The notes beneath the pieces are model-generated. The model searched no databases, was not told the DNA's origin, and was given only the letters and a program-made list of their open reading frames with translations. The translations under genes and the position numbers were made by a program. Below are positions 17,794-26,042 of a stretch of DNA of 64,000 bases, one piece after another (within the stretch, counting starts at the first letter, position 1; each line of letters begins with the position of its first letter). The DNA is taken from positions 372,001 to 436,000 of the forward strand of contig CAVXVA010000003.1 of assembly GCA_963765075.1 (NCBI GenBank). The letters run 5' to 3'. The stretch is from JAENVU01 sp963765075 (GTDB lineage: Bacteria; Actinomycetota; Acidimicrobiia; IMCC26256; JAENVU01).

Positions 17794-18704
17794 CAGATGT
17801 TCTCCGCGAAATCGTCCTCGAGCCGGCCGAAGATCCAGAACGCGAAGAACACGAGACCGACCGAAATGGCCAGCAAGATTCCGAGATTGCGCAAGTACCA
17901 CCACTGCGAGACGTCGGGGACGGCCGGGACCACCTTCGGCTGCTTGTCCACGGTGATCGTGACGAGATGATCGCCCCAGATCGCACGCTGACACGTGATC
18001 ACGATTGCGGTCAGCGGGTTGAGCAGTGCCCAGTCCCCGATCTTTTCCCGCACCTGTGCGTACGGGTAGACGATCGGTGTCATCCAGAACCACGCGAGCA
18101 GGACCAACTCGAGCAGATGCTGGGTGTCACGCGCGTAGACGTTGATGGCCGAGAGCGCAACGGCGAGGGACCCGACCAAGATCAGCAGGGTGATGAGCGC
18201 CGGGATCAGCAAGGGCAGATAGGACCACGACGGCTGGTACCAGAAGACGAGGAGCGCACCGCCGAGCACGAGGAGCTGGAGCCCGAAGTGAACCAGGGCC
18301 GCGCCGATTGCGGCGAGGGGAAGAATCTCCCGAGGAAACCAGACCTTCCCGACGAGCCCCACATTGCCGGTGATCGAACCGGTGCCCCCGCCCAAGCTGG
18401 CCGAGAACAGGTTGTACGGCAGCAATCCGGCCAGGAGGAAGATCGCGAACGACGGAATCGAGGCCGGCATGAAGTAGGTGAAGACCACGTAGAACACGAC
18501 GAGGTAGAGCATCGGGTTCAGGAGCGACCACACGAACCCGAGGGCGCTGTTCTTGTACTTGACCTTCAACTCTTTGCGCACCAGGTTGCCGAGCAGCTCT
18601 CGGTATGTCCAAATGTCCCGGATCCGTTGAATCGGACCGGGGCGATCTGAGACGTCCGACCGGTCGATCGACCGGGGCGCGGCGGAGTGGAGTGAGGAAG
18701 CCAA
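17793..18704 (-). CDS. wzm: Polysaccharide ABC exporter, permease subunit (Wzm-like, ABC-2 type)
   Basis: 303 residues. An N-terminal amphipathic region (YRELLGNLVRKELKVKYKNS) precedes six membrane segments; SALGFVWSLLNPMLYLVVF is the hallmark of the ABC-2 polysaccharide permeases. A TTG at 18704 is the best in-frame start. It overlaps the Wzt gene by one base. The pair would export a completed undecaprenyl-linked polysaccharide or teichoic-acid-like polymer. The 113-bp gap upstream, up to the FG-GAP gene at 18818, holds a small hairpin and a weak TAGACT -10 candidate. Confidence 0.9.
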   Translation of the reverse strand: MASSLHSAAPRSIDRSDVSDRPGPIQRIRDIWTYRELLGNLVRKELKVKYKNSALGFVWSLLNPMLYLVVFYVVFTYFMPASIPSFAIFLLAGLLPYNLFSASLGGGTGSITGNVGLVGKVWFPREILPLAAIGAALVHFGLQLLVLGGALLVFWYQPSWSYLPLLIPALITLLILVGSLAVALSAINVYARDTQHLLELVLLAWFWMTPIVYPYAQVREKIGDWALLNPLTAIVITCQRAIWGDHLVTITVDKQPKVVPAVPDVSQWWYLRNLGILLAISVGLVFFAFWIFGRLEDDFAENI

Positions 18705-18817
18705 GGTGGATGCATCGCTCCGCAGGAGTGCGGAATCAGCCCTCGGAGTCTACCGAGACGACACTCTCGACTCGGGAACACGTCCGATCTTTCGGGCGCG
18801 CCGGCCCGGCCGGGTCG

Positions 18818-21355
18818 CTACGGAGCGATCGCGAGGCCTCGTGAACCCATCGCCGGCCAGCGCAGCAGCGTCTGCACGCTCGGCGCGCCCCCGAAGGGGA
18901 ACACCTGGCCGATGCCATCGAGGACATAGCCACGTCCGGGTGCCCCGCCGCCGATGAGCGCGACACCGCCGGCGAGATCACGGCCCGCCCACGAGCGGCC
19001 GATCGATCGGGCCGGAGCACCGCCGAACGGGTGGACTCCCCCGTATCCGTCCAGTACGTACCCGCCGACTCCCGCGGGGTCCGTGGCGATTCCCTTGACG
19101 ATGTCCCAACCCGGCCAGTAGGCCGATCCGGTCACGCTCGGCGCGCCACCGAATCGGTGCACACCGCCGTAGGCGTCGACGACGTATCCCTTGGGCGAGG
19201 TGAGGGTCGAGTCGGGGGTCAGCGCGATGCCGCGCACCAAATCGCGACCCGGCCAGTAGCCCGCGAACGACGACGGTCGTTGCTGGGCACCGAATGGGTG
19301 GAGTCCGCCGAAGGCGTCGACCACCAGACCGCCGGCACCGCTCGAGTCGAGCGCGATCCCGCGGGTGATGTCCCAACCCCGCCAGTAGCCGGATCCTCGC
19401 ATCGCCGGAGCCCCGCCGAACTCGTGCAGGCCACCCCACGCGTCGAGGGTGTACCCGCCTCCCGTCGCGGCGGCGGCAACGCCGCGCACCAGGCCGCCGG
19501 GGATCGGCGCCCACGCCACGGGCGGACTCGACACGGACCCGACGACACCGTTGGACGAGGTCGTGTACGCCGCGCGGAACGGCTGAATCCGCGTCGCCGA
19601 GTTTGCGATCGACACCGAGCCGATCTGGTTCCATGGCGAACCGTTCCCGGCTCGATCCCACGCGCGGGCGCGTACCGCGTACGCATGGCCACCCAGCCCG
19701 AACAGTGTGTGCGATTGCGACACGGTCTGACCCGCGTTCCCACCGGGCCCATTTCGCTTCACGTACGGGACCCAAGCACCGGAGTCCTGCCGCACGTCGA
19801 TGTCGATGCCGGCGACGCCGGTCACGGCGTCAACTGCCGACGCGTCGATCCGAATGCTGGTGGTACCGGCGGGGGCGACGGTGACCGCGCCCGAGACCGT
19901 GGGAGCCACGGAGTCGTCGTAGGTGCCGGTCCGCTTGTTGTTGTTCTTGAAGGTCGGCCAACCGAGCGCGCCCGACCCGATTCCGGTCCGGAAGATGGAG
20001 ATGACGTGCTGGTCGCCGGTGTCCGGCGACCGTCGGGGTTGGCGTTCGTGGTTGCGCTGACGATGATGTAGGTGTCGCCGCCCCACTGGGCAATCGTCGG
20101 GTGCGAGCCGGGCAGCCAGGTGTTGGGCAGACCCGACCTGGGCTTCCTTGGCGCCGGTCGCGCCGTTGAACACCGCGAGATCCGATTCGGTGGCGGTGAC
20201 GACATCCTGCACGCCATCGCCGTTCACATCGCCGATGGACGGCCCGCCGTCGAAGTTCAACGGAGTACAGGGTCCGTAGGACCGGTTGCACCACCGTTTC
20301 CGAAGCACGCCCGTGCTCGAGATCAACGAGATCTGCCCGTCGGAAGACTGTTGGGCCACATCGAGTCGGCCGTCGCCGTCGAGGTCGGCGACCGCGGGCG
20401 TGCCCATGGTCGCACCGGGCATCGCGACCGGCCAGCCGGGCAACGCGTAGCCGAACCGATCCACCGCGAAGAGTTGCCGACCGAGTCCGGCCCAGTTCTC
20501 CCCGGTGCCGACCACGATGTCGAGGTGACCATCTTGATTGAGGTCGACCACCGATGGGCTCGACCAGATCACCTGGTCCGACAAGAGCCGCGGGAATCCC
20601 GGCAAGTTCACCCCATCCCGGCGGAAGGCCCACAGGTATCCGCCAGCCGCGGGGATGTTCGGCAAGCCGATCGCACCGTTGCCGCGGTCCATGTCGGCAC
20701 CCACGATGACATCGAGTTTGCCGTCTTCGTCGAGATCCGCGAGCGCCGGGCTCGACCACGAGGTGTCGTAGATGAACCGGGCAAAGAGCTTGAGGCCGTC
20801 GTGACGGTACGCGGCAACTTCTTGTCCCCAGGTCGAGATGGCGAGGTCCGGGAGACCGTCACCGTCGATGTCGCCGACCGCCGGGGTCGCGAAGACCCCA
20901 CCGGCCGTCGCGAAATGGAACAACGGAACGCCGTCGCCTCGAAAGCCGAAGAGCCCGCCGGTGATACCGCCGACCACGATGTCCAACCAGCCGTCACCGT
21001 TCCAGTCGACCAGGACCGGCGAGCTCTGGATCCCGTTCGGACCGATCCAGATGCAGCCGGAGATCGTCGACGCCCTGCAGGCGTCATGACCCGGATACAA
21101 CCGTCCATGCCGGCACTGACGATCTCGGGCGTCGCCGAACCGACGACGTTGCCGACTGCCGGCGACGAGAAGGCGGCGGACGTGCCGATCCCCGAGATAG
21201 AAGCCGCCATAGGTCGTGGCGTTCCGACCGACCGGGATCAGCGAGACGGCCGCGCCCGCGGGTTGCGCATCCACGACTCCGCTCGCAACCAGGCTCGACA
21301 GCGCAACGATGGAGGCTGCGACGACCGCACCCAGTCGCATCAATCGCCTCGTCAC
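18818..21355 (-). CDS. Secreted FG-GAP/VCBS repeat protein with C-terminal HxFGG repeats (contains two apparent compensating frameshift pairs)
   Basis: About 845 residues from GTG 21355, which has GGAGG just upstream. A signal peptide (MRLGAVVAASIVALSSLVAS, cleavage near AGAA) leads into about seven FG-GAP units with Ca-binding DxDGDGxxD loops (DWNGDGWLD, DIDGDGLPD, DLDEDGKLD, DLNQDGHLD, DLDGDGRLD, DVNGDGVQD), an integrin-type beta-propeller. A fibronectin/Ig-like part (about APTVSGAVTV to SVSIAN) follows, then five HxFGG repeats. The frame is continuous as read. Two short stretches (about 21074-21193 and 20030-20134) make family-like protein only in another frame, as if one G were gained and later one lost each time. 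It probably sits at the cell surface, made with the polysaccharide. Confidence 0.8.
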   Translation of the reverse strand: MTRRLMRLGAVVAASIVALSSLVASGVVDAQPAGAAVSLIPVGRNATTYGGFYLGDRHVRRLLVAGSRQRRRFGDARDRQCRHGRLYPGHDACRASTISGCIWIGPNGIQSSPVLVDWNGDGWLDIVVGGITGGLFGFRGDGVPLFHFATAGGVFATPAVGDIDGDGLPDLAISTWGQEVAAYRHDGLKLFARFIYDTSWSSPALADLDEDGKLDVIVGADMDRGNGAIGLPNIPAAGGYLWAFRRDGVNLPGFPRLLSDQVIWSSPSVVDLNQDGHLDIVVGTGENWAGLGRQLFAVDRFGYALPGWPVAMPGATMGTPAVADLDGDGRLDVAQQSSDGQISLISSTGVLRKRWCNRSYGPCTPLNFDGGPSIGDVNGDGVQDVVTATESDLAVFNGATGAKEAQVGSAQHLAARLAPDDCPVGRRHLHHRQRNHERQPRRSPDTGDQHVISIFRTGIGSGALGWPTFKNNNKRTGTYDDSVAPTVSGAVTVAPAGTTSIRIDASAVDAVTGVAGIDIDVRQDSGAWVPYVKRNGPGGNAGQTVSQSHTLFGLGGHAYAVRARAWDRAGNGSPWNQIGSVSIANSATRIQPFRAAYTTSSNGVVGSVSSPPVAWAPIPGGLVRGVAAAATGGGYTLDAWGGLHEFGGAPAMRGSGYWRGWDITRGIALDSSGAGGLVVDAFGGLHPFGAQQRPSSFAGYWPGRDLVRGIALTPDSTLTSPKGYVVDAYGGVHRFGGAPSVTGSAYWPGWDIVKGIATDPAGVGGYVLDGYGGVHPFGGAPARSIGRSWAGRDLAGGVALIGGGAPGRGYVLDGIGQVFPFGGAPSVQTLLRWPAMGSRGLAIAP
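18840..19470 (-). repeat. Five tandem ~43-47-residue repeats (Y-x-x-D-[AG]-x-G-G-x-H-x-F-G-G-A-P)
   Basis: The tail of the FG-GAP protein repeats a unit with cores DAWGGLHEFGGAP, DAFGGLHPFGAQQ, DAYGGVHRFGGAP, DGYGGVHPFGGAP and DGIGQVFPFGGAP, each followed by YW.GWDI.RGIA or a close variant. Core spacing is about 128-140 bp. Such repeats are common in secreted actinobacterial proteins and probably form a beta-propeller-like surface module. The last unit is the most diverged. Confidence 0.8.
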
Positions 21356-21463
21356 CGGATCCTCCGTCGTCGAATCGAACGCACTCCGCTCTGGTATCGG
21401 CACCAATCCGGTGAGACCTGAACGGGCCCGTCTCCGGCTCGCCCGGACTCAGGTCCGGCGGAC

Positions 21464-22831
21464 TCAGGTCCGGGAGGAAGGGGCGTCCGGGTGTTCCCGC
21501 TCCCCCGCGTCGGCCGAAACCTCCGCCACGGCTTCGATCGTGGCCTGTTGCAGACGGTTCAGCTGGCCGATGATCGGATCGATCTGCCAGGCCGTCAACC
21601 GCTTGACCACCCGCTTCATGGACGACGCGCCCGGGCGCGCCGAGCGCGCTTCGGGAAGATTCAGGGGCGTCAACCGTCGCAACGGCGCCGTCGGCGCGGT
21701 CGTCGATCGGGCGGCCGGCCCGGAAGCACCTGACCCACCGGAGTACCTCGGTCGGCGCCGGGCGGCGCGGGCCTGGATTTCGGCCATCACCGCGGCGCGC
21801 CCGGTTTCGGGCCACCCGCCGGTCTGGCGGGCCTCGGTGTCCAGACCGGCCACCGACCGCATCGCGGCCGCCAACCCGGCATCGTCGTCGACGAGGATCG
21901 CGTGCTCGGACAACTGGTCTCCCAGCCCACCGATACGCGACGCGATCACCTGGCGCTGGTACATCTCCGCGCGCTCCCCGACGCTCGACGACCAGATCAG
22001 CCGGTACGGGAGCACGACGGCGTCGGCGGCCACGATCCAGATGTCGAACTCGGCGTCCGACACGTAGGTCTCGTGGAGTTCCGCGCCATCGGTCGCGTCG
22101 ACGAGTGCTCGCAACTCGTCGACGTAGGCGACGTACTCGGTGTCCTCAACTCTGAGGGAGCCCACCACGTCGAGACGGCAACCGTGCTCACCCAGCCCGG
22201 CGAAGGCACGGACCGCTCGGTCGAAGCCCTTGTGGGGCTGCACGAAGCCGATCGAGAGGAACATGAATCCCTCGGCGGGAAGAGCCAACCGCGCTCGGGC
22301 GGCGGCACGATCGAGGGTCGTGCGGCGCTCGAAATGTTCACCGTGCACTGCGAGTTGCACCCGCGCCGGCGCCACGCCGAACGCGGCGGCGAACTCCGAC
22401 CGCTCTTGTTCGGTGTGGATCGAGATGAGATCGACCGCCGCCCACATCTGGCGGGCCGCGAACCGCTCGCCGGCAGTTTCGGTCCCGGCGTGAGGAAACT
22501 CGTGCACCCGGACTTCCACGTGACCGGCCGCCCGAAATGCACCGGCCAACGCCAGATACACCTTCGTACGCTGCGACGGGGTGGGGTTCGGGGGGAAGAA
22601 GATCGCCGGGTGGTACTGCACGATCAGGCGGTCGTACGCGCGCGCTCGGCGTCCCAGGGCCAATGCACCGCGCACGCCCTGCAAGTCGAGATGGTGATGC
22701 GCGGCCGACGGGCCGGGCGACAACACCTCGACGTCGTGCCCCTCGGCGCGGAGCCGCTTGACCTCCTGGATCGCATAGTTGGCAATGCCGTCACGCGCCG
22801 GTGGATACGGGCTGACCATCAGGATTCGCAT
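21464..22831 (-). CDS. GT4-like glycosyltransferase with extended C-terminal tail
   Basis: 455 residues from the ATG at 22831 (MRILMVSPYPPARDGIANYA), one base after the stop of the upstream glycosyltransferase. The first 375 residues have the GT-B layout: acceptor loop DGIANYA and a donor-domain start FMFLSIGFVQPHKGFDRAV. The EX7E acid pair is not clear. The last 90 residues are low-complexity and then RLTAWQIDPIIGQLNRLQQ, an amphipathic segment also seen at the ends of other actinobacterial EPS enzymes, possibly for membrane or partner contact. Role: a sugar transfer in repeat-unit synthesis; specificity unknown. Confidence 0.82.
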   Translation of the reverse strand: MRILMVSPYPPARDGIANYAIQEVKRLRAEGHDVEVLSPGPSAAHHHLDLQGVRGALALGRRARAYDRLIVQYHPAIFFPPNPTPSQRTKVYLALAGAFRAAGHVEVRVHEFPHAGTETAGERFAARQMWAAVDLISIHTEQERSEFAAAFGVAPARVQLAVHGEHFERRTTLDRAAARARLALPAEGFMFLSIGFVQPHKGFDRAVRAFAGLGEHGCRLDVVGSLRVEDTEYVAYVDELRALVDATDGAELHETYVSDAEFDIWIVAADAVVLPYRLIWSSSVGERAEMYQRQVIASRIGGLGDQLSEHAILVDDDAGLAAAMRSVAGLDTEARQTGGWPETGRAAVMAEIQARAARRRPRYSGGSGASGPAARSTTAPTAPLRRLTPLNLPEARSARPGASSMKRVVKRLTAWQIDPIIGQLNRLQQATIEAVAEVSADAGEREHPDAPSSRT

Positions 22832-22832
22832 G

Positions 22833-24029
22833 TCAGCTCCACGGCAGCCAGGACTCGAGGGTCGCTTCGGCCGCATCCAGCACTCGCGGCCACGTGTAGT
22901 GCTCGAGCACGTAGTCGCGACCCGGTGCCGCGATGGCTGCGGCCTCGTCGGGTGCTTCCACCACGAACCGCAGACACTCCTCGAACTCGTCGTCGTCGTT
23001 GTAGATCAGTCCGGCACCCGACCGATCACAGTGCCAGCGATTCACGGCACCGGCGCCGGTGGCGAGCACCAACGTTCCCGCCAACCACGATTCCATGATC
23101 GTCCGAGAGAAGCTCTCGAACCCCGACGGTTGGATGTACGCGGACGCGGCGGCAAAGGCGTCGTTGCGGTCCTGCTCACTCACATACCCCAGATCGATGA
23201 CCCGATCGGCGATCGCCGACGGTGGATCGACGACGCCATGGCCCATGGTGACGAACTTCAACGGAAGGTCGGCGTTCAGTACTGCTCGCGCGAAGGCGTC
23301 GAGCGTCCGCTCCCAGTTCTTGCCGCCTTCTCGTCGACCGGCATACATGACGAAGGGTCCATCGATCCCGAACCGGGCGCGGAACCCCTCCGGGTCGTAC
23401 TGCTCAGGCACGTCGAGCCCGGATCCGATGACCTCGAAGTCGGTGAGCCGAGGATGGATCGCCTCGGCGAGCTCGCGCTCGGGGTCGGACAAGAACCAGA
23501 GTCCTCGTGACCCGGAGAAGACCGGATGGAAGATGTCGAGGTATGCCTCCGGCTCGTCGTGCAGGCACGGCATGAGGATCGTGCGGTCCGGCGCGACCTG
23601 CCCGCAGGCGAACGCCGGCCAGAACAGGTACGGGGCGAACACCAACGCCCGGTAGGAATCCGCCTCGTCGACCAAGTAGTGGAACAACTCCGGGAGCCGG
23701 ACGTCGTCGTTCATCCAGCGCTCTTGATCGCTGAGCCGAAGGTGCGCCCCGGCCGAGATGGCCGCGTTCAGGCTCGCGCGTTCGGCCCGCGGGGTCGAGA
23801 TGACGGTAGGAAACCGTCGGACCGTGACCCCGTCGGGTGCGACCTCGACGCCGGGCTCGAACTCGTTGGCCCAGGTGAAGTGATCCCGCGCGCACGTGGT
23901 GAGAATGTCGACATCCCACCCCCGGGCGGCCAGGCCGTGGGCCATTTCCCGCAGGACGGCTTCCGCGCCGCCGACCACGCCATCGCCGTAGCGCGCCGGC
24001 ACAAAACCCAATCGACCCTTGCGTTCCAC
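22833..24029 (-). CDS. GT4-family glycosyltransferase
   Basis: 398 residues from GTG 24029. A longer open frame to 24401 would run into the divergent gene at 24105, so it is rejected. The acceptor domain starts GRLGFVPARYGDGVVGGAE. FVMYAGRREGGKNWERTLDA is the donor-domain start and ESFSRTIMESWLAGTLVLAT carries the EX7E-type acids. It is expressed with the glycosyltransferase at 21464 (1-nt gap) and diverges from the one at 24105, with a 75-bp shared promoter region. Confidence 0.85.
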   Translation of the reverse strand: MERKGRLGFVPARYGDGVVGGAEAVLREMAHGLAARGWDVDILTTCARDHFTWANEFEPGVEVAPDGVTVRRFPTVISTPRAERASLNAAISAGAHLRLSDQERWMNDDVRLPELFHYLVDEADSYRALVFAPYLFWPAFACGQVAPDRTILMPCLHDEPEAYLDIFHPVFSGSRGLWFLSDPERELAEAIHPRLTDFEVIGSGLDVPEQYDPEGFRARFGIDGPFVMYAGRREGGKNWERTLDAFARAVLNADLPLKFVTMGHGVVDPPSAIADRVIDLGYVSEQDRNDAFAAASAYIQPSGFESFSRTIMESWLAGTLVLATGAGAVNRWHCDRSGAGLIYNDDDEFEECLRFVVEAPDEAAAIAAPGRDYVLEHYTWPRVLDAAEATLESWLPWS

Positions 24030-24092
24030 CGGGTCGAGACTACTGGCGTTGACCCGAAGAACCTGGCTCTCTGGGCGCTCACCGCCCGGCGA

Positions 24093-24098
24093 TACCAT
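24093..24098 (+). promoter_or_regulatory. -10 box TACCAT for a leaderless glycosyltransferase gene
   Basis: TACCAT ends exactly 6 nt before the ATG at 24105 and no Shine-Dalgarno is visible, so the mRNA probably starts at the start codon. Confidence 0.5.
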
Positions 24099-24104
24099 CC
24101 CCCG

Positions 24105-25118
24105 ATGGACATCGTCGTGTGTGGCGCTCAGGTCCCGTTCATGCGTGGCGGAGCGGAAGCGCTCATGGACAATTTGGCCGAGGCGGCCCGGGCCGCCGGG
24201 CACCGCGCCGAGGTCGTACAGATCCCCACGGTGTGGGACCGCGAGCGCATCTTCGAAGCCGCGATGGCCTGGCGCATGGTGCCGATCGACGCCGATCTGG
24301 TCATCGCGATCAACTTCCCGTCCTACTTCGTCCAGCACCCGAACAAGGTGGTCTGGCTCGCTCACCAGCATCGTTCCGCCTACGACGGCGCCGGCGGGCA
24401 ATGGTCCGACTTCGGACTCGACGACGAATCACTCGAGTTGGCGCGCCTCCTGACCGAATGGGACACCCGTGCGCTCTCGGAGGCGCGACGCATCTTCACG
24501 ATCTCGGAGGTTGTGAGCAGCCGGCTCGCCCGGTTCAACGGGCTCGCGTCCGAACCGCTGTACCACCCGGCGCCGCAGTGGGACGCACTCCACACCGGCC
24601 CGTCGGGAACGACGATCTTCAGCGCGCTGCGCCTCGAGGGCAACAAGCGGCCGGGGCTCCTCGTCGAGGCGCTGGCCCACAGCGAGTCCGACACCGCCAT
24701 TGCCATCGCCGGACGCGGTTCACTCGCCGAAGAACTGCGCGATCGAGCCGACTCGTTGGGAGTCGGTCACCGCCTGAACCTGCTGGGGTTCGTGCCCGAC
24801 GATGCCCTCGTCGAGCACTTCGCCAAGGCGCTCGCCGTGGTCTACGCGCCCTACGACGAGGACTACGGGTACGTCACCCTCCAGGCGTTCCGCGCCGGGA
24901 AGCCCGTCATCACCGCGGCCGATTCGGGTGGTGTCCTCGAGTGGGTGGAAGACGGCGTCAACGGGATCGTGACCGACGGTTCCCCGGAGGCCATCGGTGC
25001 CGCGATCGATCGGCTCGCCGCCGATCCCGACTTCGCCGCCAAGCTGGGCCAGGCCGGCCAGGAACTCGTCGCCGACCTGGAGTGGGGCCCGGTCGTGGCG
25101 AAGCTGATCGCGCCGTGA
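24105..25118 (+). CDS. GT4-family glycosyltransferase
   Basis: 337 residues. MDIVVCGAQVPFMRGGAEAL is the N-terminus with the glycine-rich acceptor loop. TTIFSALRLEGNKRPGLLVE opens the donor domain and ends in YDEDYGYVTLQAFRAGKPVI, with acid residues in the EX7E position replaced partly by Asp. The start is ATG 24105, directly after the TACCAT box. Its stop overlaps the GTG of the next gene (GTGA), so the two are coupled. Confidence 0.85.
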   Translation: MDIVVCGAQVPFMRGGAEALMDNLAEAARAAGHRAEVVQIPTVWDRERIFEAAMAWRMVPIDADLVIAINFPSYFVQHPNKVVWLAHQHRSAYDGAGGQWSDFGLDDESLELARLLTEWDTRALSEARRIFTISEVVSSRLARFNGLASEPLYHPAPQWDALHTGPSGTTIFSALRLEGNKRPGLLVEALAHSESDTAIAIAGRGSLAEELRDRADSLGVGHRLNLLGFVPDDALVEHFAKALAVVYAPYDEDYGYVTLQAFRAGKPVITAADSGGVLEWVEDGVNGIVTDGSPEAIGAAIDRLAADPDFAAKLGQAGQELVADLEWGPVVAKLIAP

Positions 25119-26042
25119 GCCTGCCGCGCGTCGAACTGCTCGCCGACCACTCGGAGACGTCGTGGATCACCGACCTCGTCGTCGCCCTCCGGGCCTGGTC
25201 CCGACCTCTCGCCCCGCACCCCGAGACGCCACTCCCCGACGCGTACCTGGCGGTCTCGCCCCGAGCTCCGCGGTTGGCCGACAGCACTGCGGTCGGCGAT
25301 ACCCGTCGCCGTCGTGGTCGACGATCCCGCCCCGACCGACACCACCCTGACCGATGCGACGCTCACCGATGCCACGCTCACTGCCGCCGACGCCATCGTT
25401 GTGCGCGATGCCCACGCCGCCGTTCAAGTCCCGAACGCGATCCTGTGGCCGCGTGACGCGGTGGACGCGGGGCGCCATCCGTGCGTGCCGCCGTTCGTGC
25501 GGCAGCGTTGGCGGACGGCATTGGGCCTCCCGGACCCTTGGATCGTCGCCTTCGACGGCCACGGCGCCACCGCGCTCGACTCCGACTTGCACGCCACCGC
25601 ACTGGCGCTCTGCTCGGTCGCCATCATCACCGGCCCCGGTCTCGTCACCGCGCTCTCCCTCGGCGCCCCGGTCGTGACGAGTCCGGCCGCGGCCGAGCGG
25701 GTGGGGGCGGAGCCCGGCGTGCACCTGCTCACCCGGTCGAACGATCACTACGGCGCCGCCACGTCCCTGGCGAACGACATCGCCCGGGCCGCCGCGCTCA
25801 GCTGGGGCGGGCGAACGTTGGTCGAGGAGCGTTTCGATCTCCGGACGGTCGCCATCGCTCTCCTGGACCAACTCGGCATCGGACCGGCACCGTTTCCGAT
25901 CGCACCCTTGGCGGGGCTCGACGCCGAACTCGCCGCGCTGGGGACTCCCGCGAGCTCGGCGACCGCGAACCGAGTCATCCGTCGCGTCGCAACGCTGATG
26001 CCCGGTGTCGACTGGGCCGACCTGACCGGAAGGCGCCGATGA
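25115..26042 (+). CDS. Glycosyltransferase-like protein, apparently frameshifted (extra base near 25295)
   Basis: GTG 25115 overlaps the previous stop (GTGA) and opens MSLPRVELLADHSETSWITD, which then loses sense near 25300. In the frame one base further, coding-like protein continues (SAIPVAVVVDDPAP) to the stop at 26042. Removing one base near 25295 gives a single 308-residue frame. The second half (ALCSVAIITGPGLVTALSLG then GAPVVTSPAAAERVG) resembles the donor-binding half of GT-B enzymes. Without correction only the 242-residue part starting at 25314 is translated. It is coupled to the methyltransferase downstream by ATGA. The exact family is not recognised. Confidence 0.55.
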
